Source: Stereocaulon alpinum
Taxonomy: Eukaryota > Ascomycota > Lecanoromycetes > Lecanorales > Stereocaulaceae
Reading direction: 5' to 3'
Length of the DNA stretch: 64,000 nucleotides
NCBI GenBank assembly: GCA_018257865.1
Contig: JAEUBA010000002.1
Span: forward strand, 992,001 to 1,056,000
This document shows, in pieces, positions 33,421 through 44,824 of this stretch. The notes below the pieces were generated by a model that saw nothing but the letters and a program-made list of their open reading frames with translations, ran no database searches and was not told the DNA's origin. A program made the translations under genes and the position numbers. The first letter of the stretch is position 1. Each line of letters begins with the position of its first letter.

Positions 33421-34160
33421 ATGTCGCAAGGTCTAGACTTACATCCTGTTGTCGTCCATCTACATCGTGAAGGGCTCCGTCCACCCGTTTCCATTGCTGC
33501 CTCGTGGACGGAATCAAAATGGAAGACTGAGATGCTCGCGTTCTCCATAAAAAGGAAATCCAACGGAGAAGAGCGCTTCGATTTCTGGCACCACACCCAT
33601 CTTGGACCTGGGGAATATTTGTTCCGTTTTATGTCTTCGGATGGGACGTGGTTTTGCGACCCAAATGAAACTTATAGTGACGAGTCTCGACTCAAGCAGC
33701 GCTATTGATCAGGCTGATGAATGCTTTAGAAACCAATGAGTTTGGCAATCTATGCAATGTTGTCGAGGTCCAAAGACCAGACAGACAAGCCCCCAGTGAG
33801 GCCAGTATGACTGCTAGTGACGATGATGTTGGCAAGACCGTGGACACCTCGGGATGGAACGATAGTCTCTTGCCGTTGATTGTGCACCACCCGAGTCTGA
33901 TGATGGGAAACGGCGTTGAATCGTGTTCGGCTTTGCCCTGTCACCCTTCCATACCAAATCAGTCTCAACAATTCGATCAAGTCCTTGGACCTTCTTCTAC
34001 ACCGGCATCGATGCTGCACCCACCTTGCGGTAAAGCAGCTTCACCGAAGACCGAGCAGGCAACGGAATCCGAGCCAGGCCCTGAAAGAGTCTTACGCCTT
34101 TTGCAGCTCCAGCAAGATACATCCATAGAGCTGGCGCCTACTAATGACGGTAATCGCTGA
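33421..34160 (+). CDS. Orphan CBM48/AMPK-beta glycogen-binding-like domain protein
   Basis: Two exons, 33421-33676 and 33730-34160 (228 residues). The 53 bp intron has donor GTGACG, CTGATG branch and TTTAG acceptor. It sits inside the domain: joining gives DPNETYKTNEFGNLCNVVEV, the expected end of an AMPK1-CBM/CBM48 E-set fold. The first exon carries PPVSIAASWTESKWKTEML and GPGEYLFRFMSSDGTWFCDP, matching the fold's 'F.G.W' and 'Y.FK..VDG.W..DP' pattern. The remaining 125 residues are low complexity without the AMPK-beta C-terminal domain, so this is not the SNF1 beta subunit. A sugar- or protein-binding role is an inference. The aromatic residues that hold glycogen in AMPK-beta are only partly matched. 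Confidence 0.78.
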
Positions 34161-34827
34161 CGTGCTACATTGATCAAAGCACTTGAGGCTTCGGAAGAAT
34201 CAAGAAAAGATGTACCTCACAGCGGCAAGAAAGAGTGCTGATTCCAGCTTGTCGGATAGAATACTTACTTAGGACCTTACAATCGCGCAAAATTTCCATA
34301 TGATTCTATGTGTTGAGGTGTGTTTTGTGATATTGGTTCGCTGAAGCCCGCACCTTTGATGCATTGACCGAATATAACAAACAGTGGAGTCTTCTAAAGA
34401 TGAGATATAATCGTTCGGCAGCCACGGGCACTTCGTGTAGCCTCTACGAAGAGAGTACGTACGGAGCTAAATACTTCGAACCGCGCAGGCGTGTTGTGCT
34501 CGGCACAGGTCATCATCGTACCGCGATGAGGAGAGTGGCGATATTTGAGCCTTAAAGGTAAACAATCATGGCATGCTTAGAACTTCATCCTCTGCGCTTT
34601 CGTCTTGGGTGCCACAATTCTTTGTGAATGCTGTTTCCTAGAGCCAGAAAGTGGTTCTACCAGTCTTTCTCGTTCTCAACACTTTCTCTATTCCATCAAA
34701 CCCCCTGCATGAATCATTACTTCGCCGTGCTTACAATATACCGTTACGCATCGGTCCAAAAGTCAGTCGCAGATACTAGGCCCTCGCTGCATCTCCCATC
34801 TACGCAGTCTACAAACTAGCTTCCAGT
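34161..34827. other. Intergenic region upstream of coiled-coil orphan
   Basis: 3' flank of the CBM48 gene and promoter of the next plus-strand gene. A pyrimidine-rich stretch (about 34,650-34,810) precedes the next ATG. Nothing else recognised. Confidence 0.4.
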
Positions 34828-37080
34828 ATGATCGAACACAATGTTCCGCGGGTGAAGCTGCCTGATGTCATCCAACGAAAGCCTGTAATGCCAGGTCTCA
34901 ACTCCTGGGCGCAATCACAGCAGCAGAATCAACACCAGCAGAAATATCAGCCCACGTACGGGCCGTCTAGCAGCATTATGGTCACAAGTAGGGATAAGTA
35001 CGAGCACAAACCTATGCCGGCCCCACCAAATGAGTCGCCGTTGCCGAAGGCCCCTCTACAATCAAAGACCTACATTCAACCGGCCATACCATTGGTCAGT
35101 CCAACTCCGAAAACACAACCTCCGAAGAACCGAGCAGTGACAGACCCTGTTGCCCCTAAGCCACTGTTCAGCGGCAGTAGAAAAGTCAGCGTTTCTCAAC
35201 TTCGAAAGAAATACTCGAACTCGAAGCCGAAAGCCAACGCTGGTAAGGAAACACCCGAAGCCACTTCTCAGTCGGCCCCAACGATACCCAAGAAAGCGGT
35301 ACAGGTCCTTGGCTTGCAGCCTGGAGAGGAAATCAAACGTAGTACGTCCCCCGCAGCTGTATCAGCAACGCATGCACCTGATCCTTTTGGTATATCCTAT
35401 GACGCGCCTCCGGCAGACATAGTAGCTCCTACGCGCCAGATTCAATCAACGCCCGTGCCAACGCGTCGCTATCTAAGAGAAAATGGACTACCTACTCCTA
35501 CCCTCTGTGAGGCTCCTGGTTTTGTGGAGCATCGAGCGGGTTACAAGGTGCAGGACGGATGCAAAGGGCCAGTAAGCTCACAGGAGCATATGCGTGCAGC
35601 TGGGACGCTGCACCCTCCGAAGATGGGAACATATGCAATAATGGGCGGAGTCGGGGTGGTGGAGGGCCATGGAATGCACCGAGTTGATAGTGTCGCTGGT
35701 ATCATCGAGAATGCAGCCCCGTGCAACGGTAATGAGAAACCTCCTTATGCAGGCACAAGTGGAATTGCAATTCAGCCCAACGGACTGCAAATGCCGGACA
35801 CGGGAGAGCTTTTGCCCTCTACTCTGTACACGCCCAGCATCTATGGTGGTGTTTGGGAGAATGACCCTGCCGTTGTAAGTATCACCCCGCCCTTCACAAC
35901 GAGTTCAACTAAGCGAACCTAGGGATACTCGCTCCCTCCGTTCAGTCCGATGCCAAAGGGCAATGCGCCCACTCCAGAGACATACAGTAGGAATCAACAT
36001 CAAAGCTTGGCATCTGACACGCTCGGGTACAATTACGGCAGCCCAAGCCATGCACATCCTCCTCCGGCGCCAATCTTCTTGAACGAGCCTGGCTCGAACC
36101 CTAGTAGTAATCGCCTACCTGAGTATCAACATGCCTTTACATCCGCGAACTCTTGGGCCTCAGAATCACGAGGAAACTCTCTTACAAATACCAACCCTCC
36201 TCTATCAGCACTTCTCCCTCCCCGTTGGCCTCATCACGATTCTATGAACTCGGTACCGTCGCCGCCACAGAATCAGTACGATTTTCAGAGGTCAGGCTCA
36301 GTCCCAGCTGCATTGGCTCAGATTGAGCTGACCGTGCATCATCATCTCGATACCGCTTTCGCGTCTCTATCACGTCTGGTTACGGACAAGCATGATAGGA
36401 TGGTGGACCAGACGATTCGACGTCTGGAGAACCTGGAGGACGCAACAAGCAAGGGACTAAGAGCAATCAAGGGTGAAGTCAAAGATTTGAAGAAGGATGT
36501 CGGTAGTCTACGTGGAGACTTGAAAGATGCCGTTAGCGGCAATGATGGAGCCAAAGAGCTAATCAAAGGACTTGAAGAGAAATTGCAAGCTTTGGATAAG
36601 CACATTGAAGAGCATGCCCGCAGTTACGAGGGTAATTCTAGGGAGCAAAGCGCGAGCGAGCCTGATTTTGATCGTCACCAGCGAGCTTCGTCACACCGCC
36701 GGGCTGAAAGTGCGCATGGTGCTTTTGGACAAGGAGAGCAGCGCCAAAATTATGGGAGTGGTGTTAGTCGTTCTTCGAACAGCGCTCGCCAAAGCGGAAC
36801 GAGCAGCAGAGGTCATCGCTCAAACACCATAAGCAGCCAGATCTGTAACGGAGTGAGTTATGAAAGGAGTGCGAGGAGAGAGTATTTTGCAGAGCTGGGT
36901 GCTGCCAGAGGTGCAGTACCCGACATCCGGAATCACCCTGCATATGCAGGAACGCCGCAAGGCCAGGGCCTTGGCAATGGACAAATTGCGGTGACAGCGA
37001 CACCAAACGGCCCACCTCTAAGAAACCCGTCACTTGGAGTTGGAGAGTGGTATCAGAAAGCTTACGGACAACGTCGCTAA
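34828..37080 (+). CDS. Large Pro/Ser-rich protein with C-terminal coiled coil, unknown function
   Basis: Two exons, 34828-35874 and 35923-37080 (734 residues). The 48 bp intron (GTAAGT...CTAG) removes an in-frame stop and preserves frame. Residues 1-470 are Pro/Ser/Gln-rich and look disordered, with short recurring basic-proline segments. Residues about 470-570 form a long amphipathic coiled coil (QIELTVHHHLDTAFASLSRL; RRLENLEDATSKGLRAIKGE; VKDLKKDVGSLRGDLKDAV). The tail is Gly/Ser/Arg-rich and ends LGVGEWYQKAYGQRR. Similar layouts occur in uncharacterised conserved proteins of filamentous ascomycetes; I assign no function. The start is the first ATG after a pyrimidine-rich leader. Confidence 0.75.
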
Positions 37081-37448
37081 GAACTGAGACTGGGATCAAT
37101 TGGGCATGAGCAGATTATGTTGTCCTAACAGAGACGGTTATATCCAAGTGGCTTTAATGGAATGGAGGTGGTAGGGGAAGACATGACAGGATAAAAAGCT
37201 TCTTGTCAGCAGGCTAGAGAAGGTGTAAGGTTGGATTTGTGTTTCTTTTAGAATCAAAGCGCATGTACTTGACGGAGAGTGTTGATATGAGGAGCAGCAT
37301 GGAATAGGCGCTACTTCCAGTAGAAAGTTGAAATTTAAATTGGCGCTAATTAAGCCATAAATTACAAGGCAGTGTCTTAAGTACTTCGTGTTTCTACGAA
37401 TATTGCTCTTTATTTCCTCCACCAAAGTACGCGACCTAGAGGTTTGAC
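37081..37448. other. Short intergenic region
   Basis: Between two plus-strand genes. A/T-richer than its surroundings; no ORF of note. Confidence 0.4.
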
Positions 37449-38955
37449 ATGGCTTTACCTCCCGAGCGCATCACAGTCAAAAGACGCCTCGACGAGGACC
37501 CCGTAGATGCCCTCTGTAAGTCTGCTTTTGAGCGCGTTTCACATATCATGCCTCTCTCTGGCTTCTGATTTGGAGCAGACATCCGTAAGAAAAAGCAAAG
37601 ACCGAGCGCAGTCTGGAGGCTTGCCGACAATGAGGATGTCGCACCTGCCCATACGCAATTGTTGCGTCCTTTCAACCCAAAAAATGACCCACCCCCAACA
37701 CTCGACATTTCTATTCTTCCTGGGCCTAAGGTTCCTTCCGTGAGGACTACTACACTTGACGAGGACTACGACAAGTCAGGGGACGCTATCTCTTCACATC
37801 TCCAGGACGGGGCCCAAGATCGTCAAAGGTCTCCCCAAGCGGAGAAGCACCCACCAGCAACATCCTTCAATCGCCCCATCAGACACAGTGAGAACAGACA
37901 AAGACCTGACAGAGCGAGCCCACAGCTGCGGAAATTTCATTTGTCCATGACTCGTTTACCTACATCTCCGCCCCAAACCAGCTTCAAGTCCAGTGCGCGA
38001 AGGAATAGAAAGAGCCAGAGAACCGACCTGGCAGTCTTTGAGGAGAGCAAGGAGAAATTGCTTGAATCAGCGCAAGCCCATAGGGACCAAGAAGCTGAGT
38101 GTGACAGACCTGGGGTGAAAGACGTTGGGAACGACGAGACTACTTCAACAACGGAGCCGCCACGGAAGAAGCCCAATGCTACTCTCGAAGAACGAAAGTG
38201 GAGAGCTGAGAATTGGAACAAACCTACCAAGCCTAGCCGTGGCATCGCTGCCGAATCAGAACCAGACCGGAAGGCCGGTCTTGATAGCAAATGGGACGTT
38301 GAGTCTCTAGAACTTGCTGAGCAGCTGCAACAGATTGCGCTTCAGGAGATACAGGCCGAGGAACAGCGGGCAAGAGTCAAGAGCAGCAGTCGCCGACTGA
38401 AACCCCAACCCAAGCCGCCAAAATCTCGTCAGCCAATACTACGGCAGGCTGCGGATACTGATCGTGGCGACGTCGCCATGGCAGATAGCAATGTGCCTGA
38501 TGAGGAAAGCAACTATGTGTTTGACACGTACATTCGGTTGCAGTCAAGCACTCAGCCACCCGGTGCTGGGAAGTCTGCTGGGCCCCATGTCGATCCACTG
38601 CGAGGCATTGATTATGGGATTATTGGGGTCATAGTGATCGACGACGACGATGATGAGGAGGAATTCTGGGAGACTTATGGCGAGATACAGGAGAGCGACC
38701 CGGAGTGGAATAGCGAAGAAGAAGACGAGAATGGTGGGTCCAGTGTCCACCGATCGTTTCGCAATACTGACGGGATGAGTAGCTGAAGACTTTTACCGAA
38801 ATGATTACCCCGAGGATGAAGTCAACTCCGACGACGAATATGGTAGAGGTGCTTACAATTATCGACATGGTGCTTCTGATGATGAGGAGTTTGGCGAAGA
38901 GACCGCCTGGTCAGACGATGATGATGAAGCTCGGCCTTCTAGGTCAGCTCATTGA
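37449..38955 (+). CDS. IWR1: IWR1-like RNA polymerase II nuclear import factor
   Basis: Three exons: 37449-37515, 37579-38733, 38783-38955 (464 residues). Introns are 63 bp (GTAAGT...CAG) and 49 bp (GTGGGT...TAG). The N terminus ITVKRRLDEDPVDALYIRKK is the Iwr1/SLC7A6OS opening, completed across intron 1. The Iwr1 domain near the C terminus includes SNYVFDTYIRLQ and, across intron 2, DPEWNSEEEDEN-AEDFYRNDYPEDE, followed by a strongly acidic tail. In yeast Iwr1 binds assembled RNA polymerase II in the cytoplasm and directs its nuclear import through an N-terminal bipartite localisation signal; basic clusters at residues 10-35 fit this. The middle 200 residues are low complexity. It is longer than yeast Iwr1 (353). 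Confidence 0.88.
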
Positions 38956-39293
38956 TCGCACACTGAGTATGGGACCGCTAATTGAAACGACTGATAACAA
39001 TTGACAACAATCACTGACGAGAACATGAGGATGGTATTTAATGTCAGCCGTGGAAATTTCTGCAATGTCACATCAAATGGGTACAAAATTGAATGGTACT
39101 AGTTCTTTTGATGCTTGAATTATCGTTGATTCATAATTGCAGACCTCCCAAATTGTGGTCCTTCCAAGAAATTTGAATAGAAACGCAGTATCACCTTTGG
39201 AACGCAACAACTCCGTCGAGAATCTATAGTACGGTACCAATCCGAGACTCCTGAGATACGACCAACGCTTCAATCGATATTAGCCTTGGTCTC
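38956..39293. other. Short convergent intergenic region
   Basis: 3' flanks of IWR1 (plus) and the Myb-like gene (minus). No gene seen. Confidence 0.4.
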
Positions 39294-40174
39294 TCATCTT
39301 GGTCGGCGTTCTATCAGACGTCAGTCAAGCAATTGCATAAGTGCGCTGTAATCTCACCCTCCAGCACCTGGCCATAGGCATTGTTTGGATATTGGCCGCC
39401 CAGCCAAGGATACGTGACGCGGTACCCAGCCCTAGCGAGGCTTGCTCTCATCCCGTATCTCTGCACCACGTCGGCCGTCCTCAGCATCCTCACTTGAGGC
39501 ATGCCGTACTGACCGAGAAGTCGATAGTATCTGCATTGCAGACCACTCAACTCACGTCGGCCCCCATTGCGAGAAAAGCGAGCGTTGAAAGCGTCTAGAA
39601 GATCAGGCCAGAGGTATCCACGGTCAATACGCAGATACCAGATGAAGTGTTGCTCTTCGGTGGAATATGCTGGTCGAAAGGCTCGCGTCTTGTGTGCAAT
39701 TTCTGGCGAGCTCGATGGAGACCGAGTTGGACGACGAGAAGGTCGACGAGATCCATCTTTAGATGTATAAGAAGCGCTGCTGCGGCGAGCATGAGTATCT
39801 GATCTGGGAGACTTTTTGGTCTGACGAGAGACTGGCGTGCGTGAATGATTCGCTGATGGTCGTAGGTCCTCGTCGCTACTGAATTGGGAAGACGTGGTTT
39901 GAGGAGAATGTTTTACTTCCTCGTCGGACGGATTCAACATATCCTGGATTGTCATACTTCGACGTCGGGATATGGCATCCCCTTGTGCTGCGTTCAGGCC
40001 GATGATCTGCTGATGACAAAAGTCACCGCCGTGACTGCCAGATCCAAAAGCGCTTGCTCCTGGAGTGAAGCCGTATCCTGTGTGGTGCGAAGCCATGATG
40101 TCCAATGCTGAGTCCTGGGTGCGAATACTTGAAGGCCTATGATCGTATGCTTCACTAATGAGGAAGACTGTCAT
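39294..40174 (-). CDS. Myb/SANT-like helix-turn-helix fungal protein
   Basis: Preferred model of two exons, 40174-39358 and 39310-39294 (277 residues). The 47 bp intron has donor GTGAGA, TGACTGAC branch and TAG acceptor. Without splicing the frame ends at 39314 with 286 residues, so the difference is only the tail. The N-terminal 160 residues are Ser/Arg-rich (RRPSRRPTRSPSSSPE). The conserved part, about 165-235, reads FRPAYSTEEQHFIWYLRIDR, GYLWPDLLDAFNARF, LSGLQCRYYRLLGQYG, the three-helix layout of Myb/SANT-like domains with bulky aromatic residues at helix spacing. DNA or chromatin binding is inferred. A second in-frame ATG at 40096 has a good context and may be the true start. Confidence 0.68.
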
Positions 40175-43100
40175 AATGTGGCAGAAAAGTGACTCAAGAA
40201 CTCTTTATGGAAATAGTGCGGCTCCTGCCTGGCGATACCTTAATGCCGGCAGCGCTTGCGATTGCAACTGGTGGCCGCTTTATCAGGATGCTGCCTTCGC
40301 CTCCAGGATCTGGCTCTTGAAACTTCTAATGGTGTCGTCAGGGCTGTGAGGGTGTGGAGATTCACAGGGTGCTAAGGATTATGTTTCGAGAACAAATGAA
40401 CTGTTCGACTCTAGTACTTCTATCAAGGGAGGATCCCGGCGACGTTGCAACTAAAAGTTTTGCCGCCCTTCTACTTGGGAGAGCCGGTTATGGTGGACTT
40501 GGCGATTTTTTGTATGTCAGCGAAAAGCCTCGACGGGTGAAACTTAATGGACGTTTACCCAAACGTGGATGTTAAATTACTGCGCCTTGCCGCATGGTTC
40601 CAGTCTACTTCGAGACGAGGGCGCCTATCTTGACCCCGAGGCGACGGGAATCCCTTTGAAAATAATGCGGAATCTGCTAGCATTCAAGAAGAGGATTATC
40701 ACCATATGTATAAGATTTGGATCTTTGCCCAGACCGGTCGTTTGCTGCAAAAGTATCCCTGGTGTGGCGACAGATATGCAGCAGGGAACTCTAGTAGCAC
40801 ATGTGATTGGGCTCAATGCTCTACACCGCCATCTCGTTGTTTGTGGGAGTCACGAGCGCAGCATTCACAGTTCAAAGTACGCAGACTTGATACAGCACCA
40901 TGGGCATATACTGCCGAAACAGGTTACTGCGAAGCTAACGAATTTCCACCCACACTGTTCACTCCCGCCGACAGGGGATAGTAGCGTCGTTTTCTGTGTT
41001 TTATGGTATTTAATTGGCTGAGTTTATGCGGCTAATGCTAGGTGCAGATGTAAGTCTGATCCTTCAGCAAGACGATCCTCCCCGTTCGATCCGCGCGTGT
41101 TGTAATTCCATTGGCTGTTAATGCGTTAAAATTGCCAATACACCGGACTGGCGCGCGATACTGCGCTGCTGCAGTGATATGCACAGGAATCTGCATTCGT
41201 GATAGGGCACCTTCAAGATTTGAGGTGGTTCACGGCCCCGAGCCCCAAACGGCTAGTTCCGGGCTTTGACTTGCATGAAGATTCGCCTCTTACCCATGTT
41301 TTCTTTGGCACTTTCGCATTGAATTGAGAGATACTGCAGAGAAATGCAAGCCACAAGGACCCTCCCATCAACTTCGCCTGGAAACAGAGCTCAGTGTTTC
41401 CGAAGTAGGGATCGGGCCTTGTTGCACCCACTTCTTTCTACCAAGACTTTCATGTGTGTCAAGATTGATTGGCCTTAATGCTTTGGAACGGACATAGCCT
41501 TATGTACTACGCCGTGCAGATCTAGAGGGGCAAGCTTCGTCGGGGCTCACTGCCGCGGGCACTATCCAGTAACCTCGGCCTTCTACGCGCCCATCGGCCA
41601 GGCCTACCCAACGACAGCATGTTGCTGGTACCTTGACGTTCTATCTTTGCACTCTGCAATCTGAGCCCTATGCCCATGTCTTATAAAGTACCTTCTTGTC
41701 AGAATCCTTCGTTTATTAGGGTTGCATACGAACAATCTTTGACTCCGCCACCAACGACGGAAGGATTCATTTGGCTTTTTGCTTTCGAGCACTGTTACAG
41801 CATCGATTGTGCAAAGTTACCTTGCTTTCGGTGCCACCGAGGTGGCTCAGCTGTGCCACAGCCCTTATAGCACGGTGTTAGGAGGTCAACCTTTTGACAG
41901 ATTACAAGAGAAGGTGCTCTCCTATCAATGTCTCTTACCAGCCTCCAGGTTTTGGACTGAAAGAATTGACCACCCAATTTGGGGAGTCGTTTCATGCAGA
42001 ATCCTTCGCTCAAGACCGCGAATCAAGCCCTTGTCTCCGTCTGGAGCGTGCGTGGGCAGATAACGATTTTCCGTCGCCGCTTTTTCTGTAGCCGCAACCA
42101 GCGTATCGCTGCTGGTTGATGACCGGCGGTTGCCTACCCTGCATACTTGTTTTGGCAATAGGTTTCAACCTGAAGGATTAATCCTACCTTACCTTCATAG
42201 CTCGTACTCGAAGACTTACCATGACATAGCTTGCCGAGCTTGCCTCCAAGCAGCTGCTGCCAACACAGCCTCTGATCCTCGATGGCACTCTACATGACAC
42301 GCGGCGGAGATGGTCAAACAAAGACCTACAACTTATGGTCAGGACGCCATTCTTACACTTGTTGCGAGTTCTGCGCAGATCGGATTGCGTTATGCTTCCA
42401 ACGTAAGCGCCGAAGGATGCCGTGCTGCGGCCCATCGCGAAAGCAGCTCGCAGATCAACCATCGGCTAAGGGACCAGACCAACCCCAAACCCCGTGAAAA
42501 CCATAGTGGCGACATTGCTTTACGTTACTGATGAGCACGATTCATCTACAAGGATAGGGTTTATTACCAACAGCCATGCACGGACGCTTTGAAGGATCGG
42601 CATCCTTCCATGTGGGACTCCCACGTTGTGACTTGCATTGTAACATCGTAACAGGTGAGGAAACAAGCGTTCGATATGATGCAGGATCACGTTGAAGGTT
42701 CTTACTGGGTGTTTCCGTAGTGAAACGAATCCTTTGATGTTGCGGCTGAAGGATGCGTTGGGGGCGGTGACAAATATTGAAATCCTTCGCTCGCGAACTG
42801 AGACAGCACCCTTCAGGACTATGACGCTGTTCTTGATGTACCATTGTCGGCTGACTGGAGAGTCATCAAACTGCCATCCTATCAGAGAGACTATCAGAGC
42901 AGAGATTGAAATACGAAAGAATCGGTCGACAAGTACATGCTCAGTCCAACGGCTGGACCAAGATCTCGGTTCACACCTCATGCCTGATTCAGAAAGAAAG
43001 CATATTATAGTATTGCTCGATTGGCGGGTAGATTTTGGTCTCGGCACATCATCGCCACCTCATCCTCAAGGGGGACTAGGAAGCACTGTAGGCACAGATA

Positions 43101-44824
43101 GTGTAGGAATCATCATCATGGAGTAGCACACCCGATCAAAGGGCTATGCTTGTTGGTTTTCCTCCACCCAGACGCTTGGCCTGGGCGAGAAGACAGGATC
43201 TCAGCCATGCCCACGTTTTTCTCTGTTGTTGCATTCTGGTTCTCGTCCAGTAGTCCGCAAGAATATCGCTTTTTGTCACCTTGATCCAAAAGTGATACCC
43301 GAGGCATCAACGATCTCATCCTTCTCGCACTTCAAGAGGGAATTCTTCCTATTTCTCTATCCACCGTATGTCAGAACTGAAGGGAAAGAGCACTGGCCTT
43401 CAAATGAGATGATGGGAATAAGCTTGTCTCTTGCCTCTAATGATCCTAGCCAGGAGAGCACAGCCTGGTGAGAGCTTTCTGCGATCCTAGCTGCAGAGCC
43501 CGGACCACATCTGAGCTCGGTTGATGTCGTGCTCAGTCTGCCGTCAGAGAATGTCATGGCTCACAGCTTGTCTCGATAGACTCCTCTTACATACGAATGT
43601 CGTACTAATGATGCGTTTCAACTAGCTAAAGCCATCACAGACATTATTAGTACGTTGAAAGATGTGACTTGTGGAAGACAAGACCTTCGATGCTGGCAAT
43701 TCCAGGCTGGTATGGTAGAAAGCTGAAATATTCATGTATGTACAAGTCAAAGCAGAGCTATTAGCCATAGCTGACGAGCAACCTAGTAGCCATGACATTG
43801 GCCGGTCAGTGTAATTCTCGGGCCCAGCAGCACCTAAACGTCCTGTACACTGCTCCCAGCGAACCGCGGATTGACCTCTACATGCTGCTCTCAAGTCTCC
43901 TTAATTGACATGAATCTTGCTCTCGGACCACCCTCTGACCCTCTATGCCCTGTTCTTGATGCTTGCTGTTCGGCAAGAGCTTTGCTACTATGTAGCCACT
44001 GGCTAACATTCTGCTCTAAAGCTTGTTATCTGAATCAACACTGTTCTCTGGGAAGACAACGCTGACTTCAAAGCTTACAAGTGATGCTCGACCAGGTGTT
44101 CTTTGGGAATATTACACTCCGTTGTCCCACGGCCACATATGGATTTGAAAGACCTTAGACTTACGAGTTTTAAGGCTCTAGATACCACCACCGAGTGCCA
44201 TCCGTTGCGATCAATACTCTCGCCATTCGAATGGATAGTAAGCATCTACTTTCTCGGCTGCCAAGATTTTCTCTATTTTAAAAGCTAATTCATTACTAGT
44301 TCTTGCGCCCGTCACTACGGTCGTCACGAACGGAGCCTGCGCTATACACAATTGCTACGTGTCACTTTCGCCAGGCTTACTACCTGCCATGAGTAGGACG
44401 TGGTGCTCGACGGGCAAATCCCTGAGGCCGGATTAGGCACCAGAGAAACCTTGGATCGCATGATCTAGGGCTACTATCTACAATGTCTGTGAGGCAGGGG
44501 AAATAGTACACCCCTCAAGAAACATTGCAGCTAAAAGACCTTGTTCGGATTGAAGAGGCTATGCTATCTGTGTCTGAAAGGGTTACAGTGCTTTTAAGAT
44601 ACATGCGTGCAAGCACGACCGATTGACCATGTTGTTCAGCTTAGCCTATTCATAAAATGCATGCATGATCTCTTCTTCTCCACCTTCGCATTTGACCGCA
44701 TTGAAATTGGACTTGATGATCCATGTGCTAGAGCAAGCAATAGAGCAAGATGGAGTGGTCACGTGTCTCATTTGCGCAGTGCTGTAGAGTAAACACGTCG
44801 CCACTTGTATGGCCGAGCCATGTC
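40175..44824. other. 4.6 kb gene-poor stretch
   Basis: The longest empty stretch in the window. Many short ORFs on both strands, the largest being 42520-43047 (minus, 175 codons) and 42692-43126 (plus, 144 codons), which overlap each other and show no domain, signal or splice continuation. I see no transposase, integrase or reverse transcriptase remnant, no terminal repeats and no obvious satellite. Composition is mixed rather than AT-rich, so it does not look like a classic RIP-degraded island, but CpG/TpA ratios were not computed. Confidence 0.45.

Noticed and set aside
42520..43126. ORFs of 175 (minus) and 144 (plus) codons overlapping in the gene-poor island
   Set aside because: They overlap on opposite strands, have no recognisable domain, and their edges show no convincing splice continuation. 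Most likely chance ORFs.
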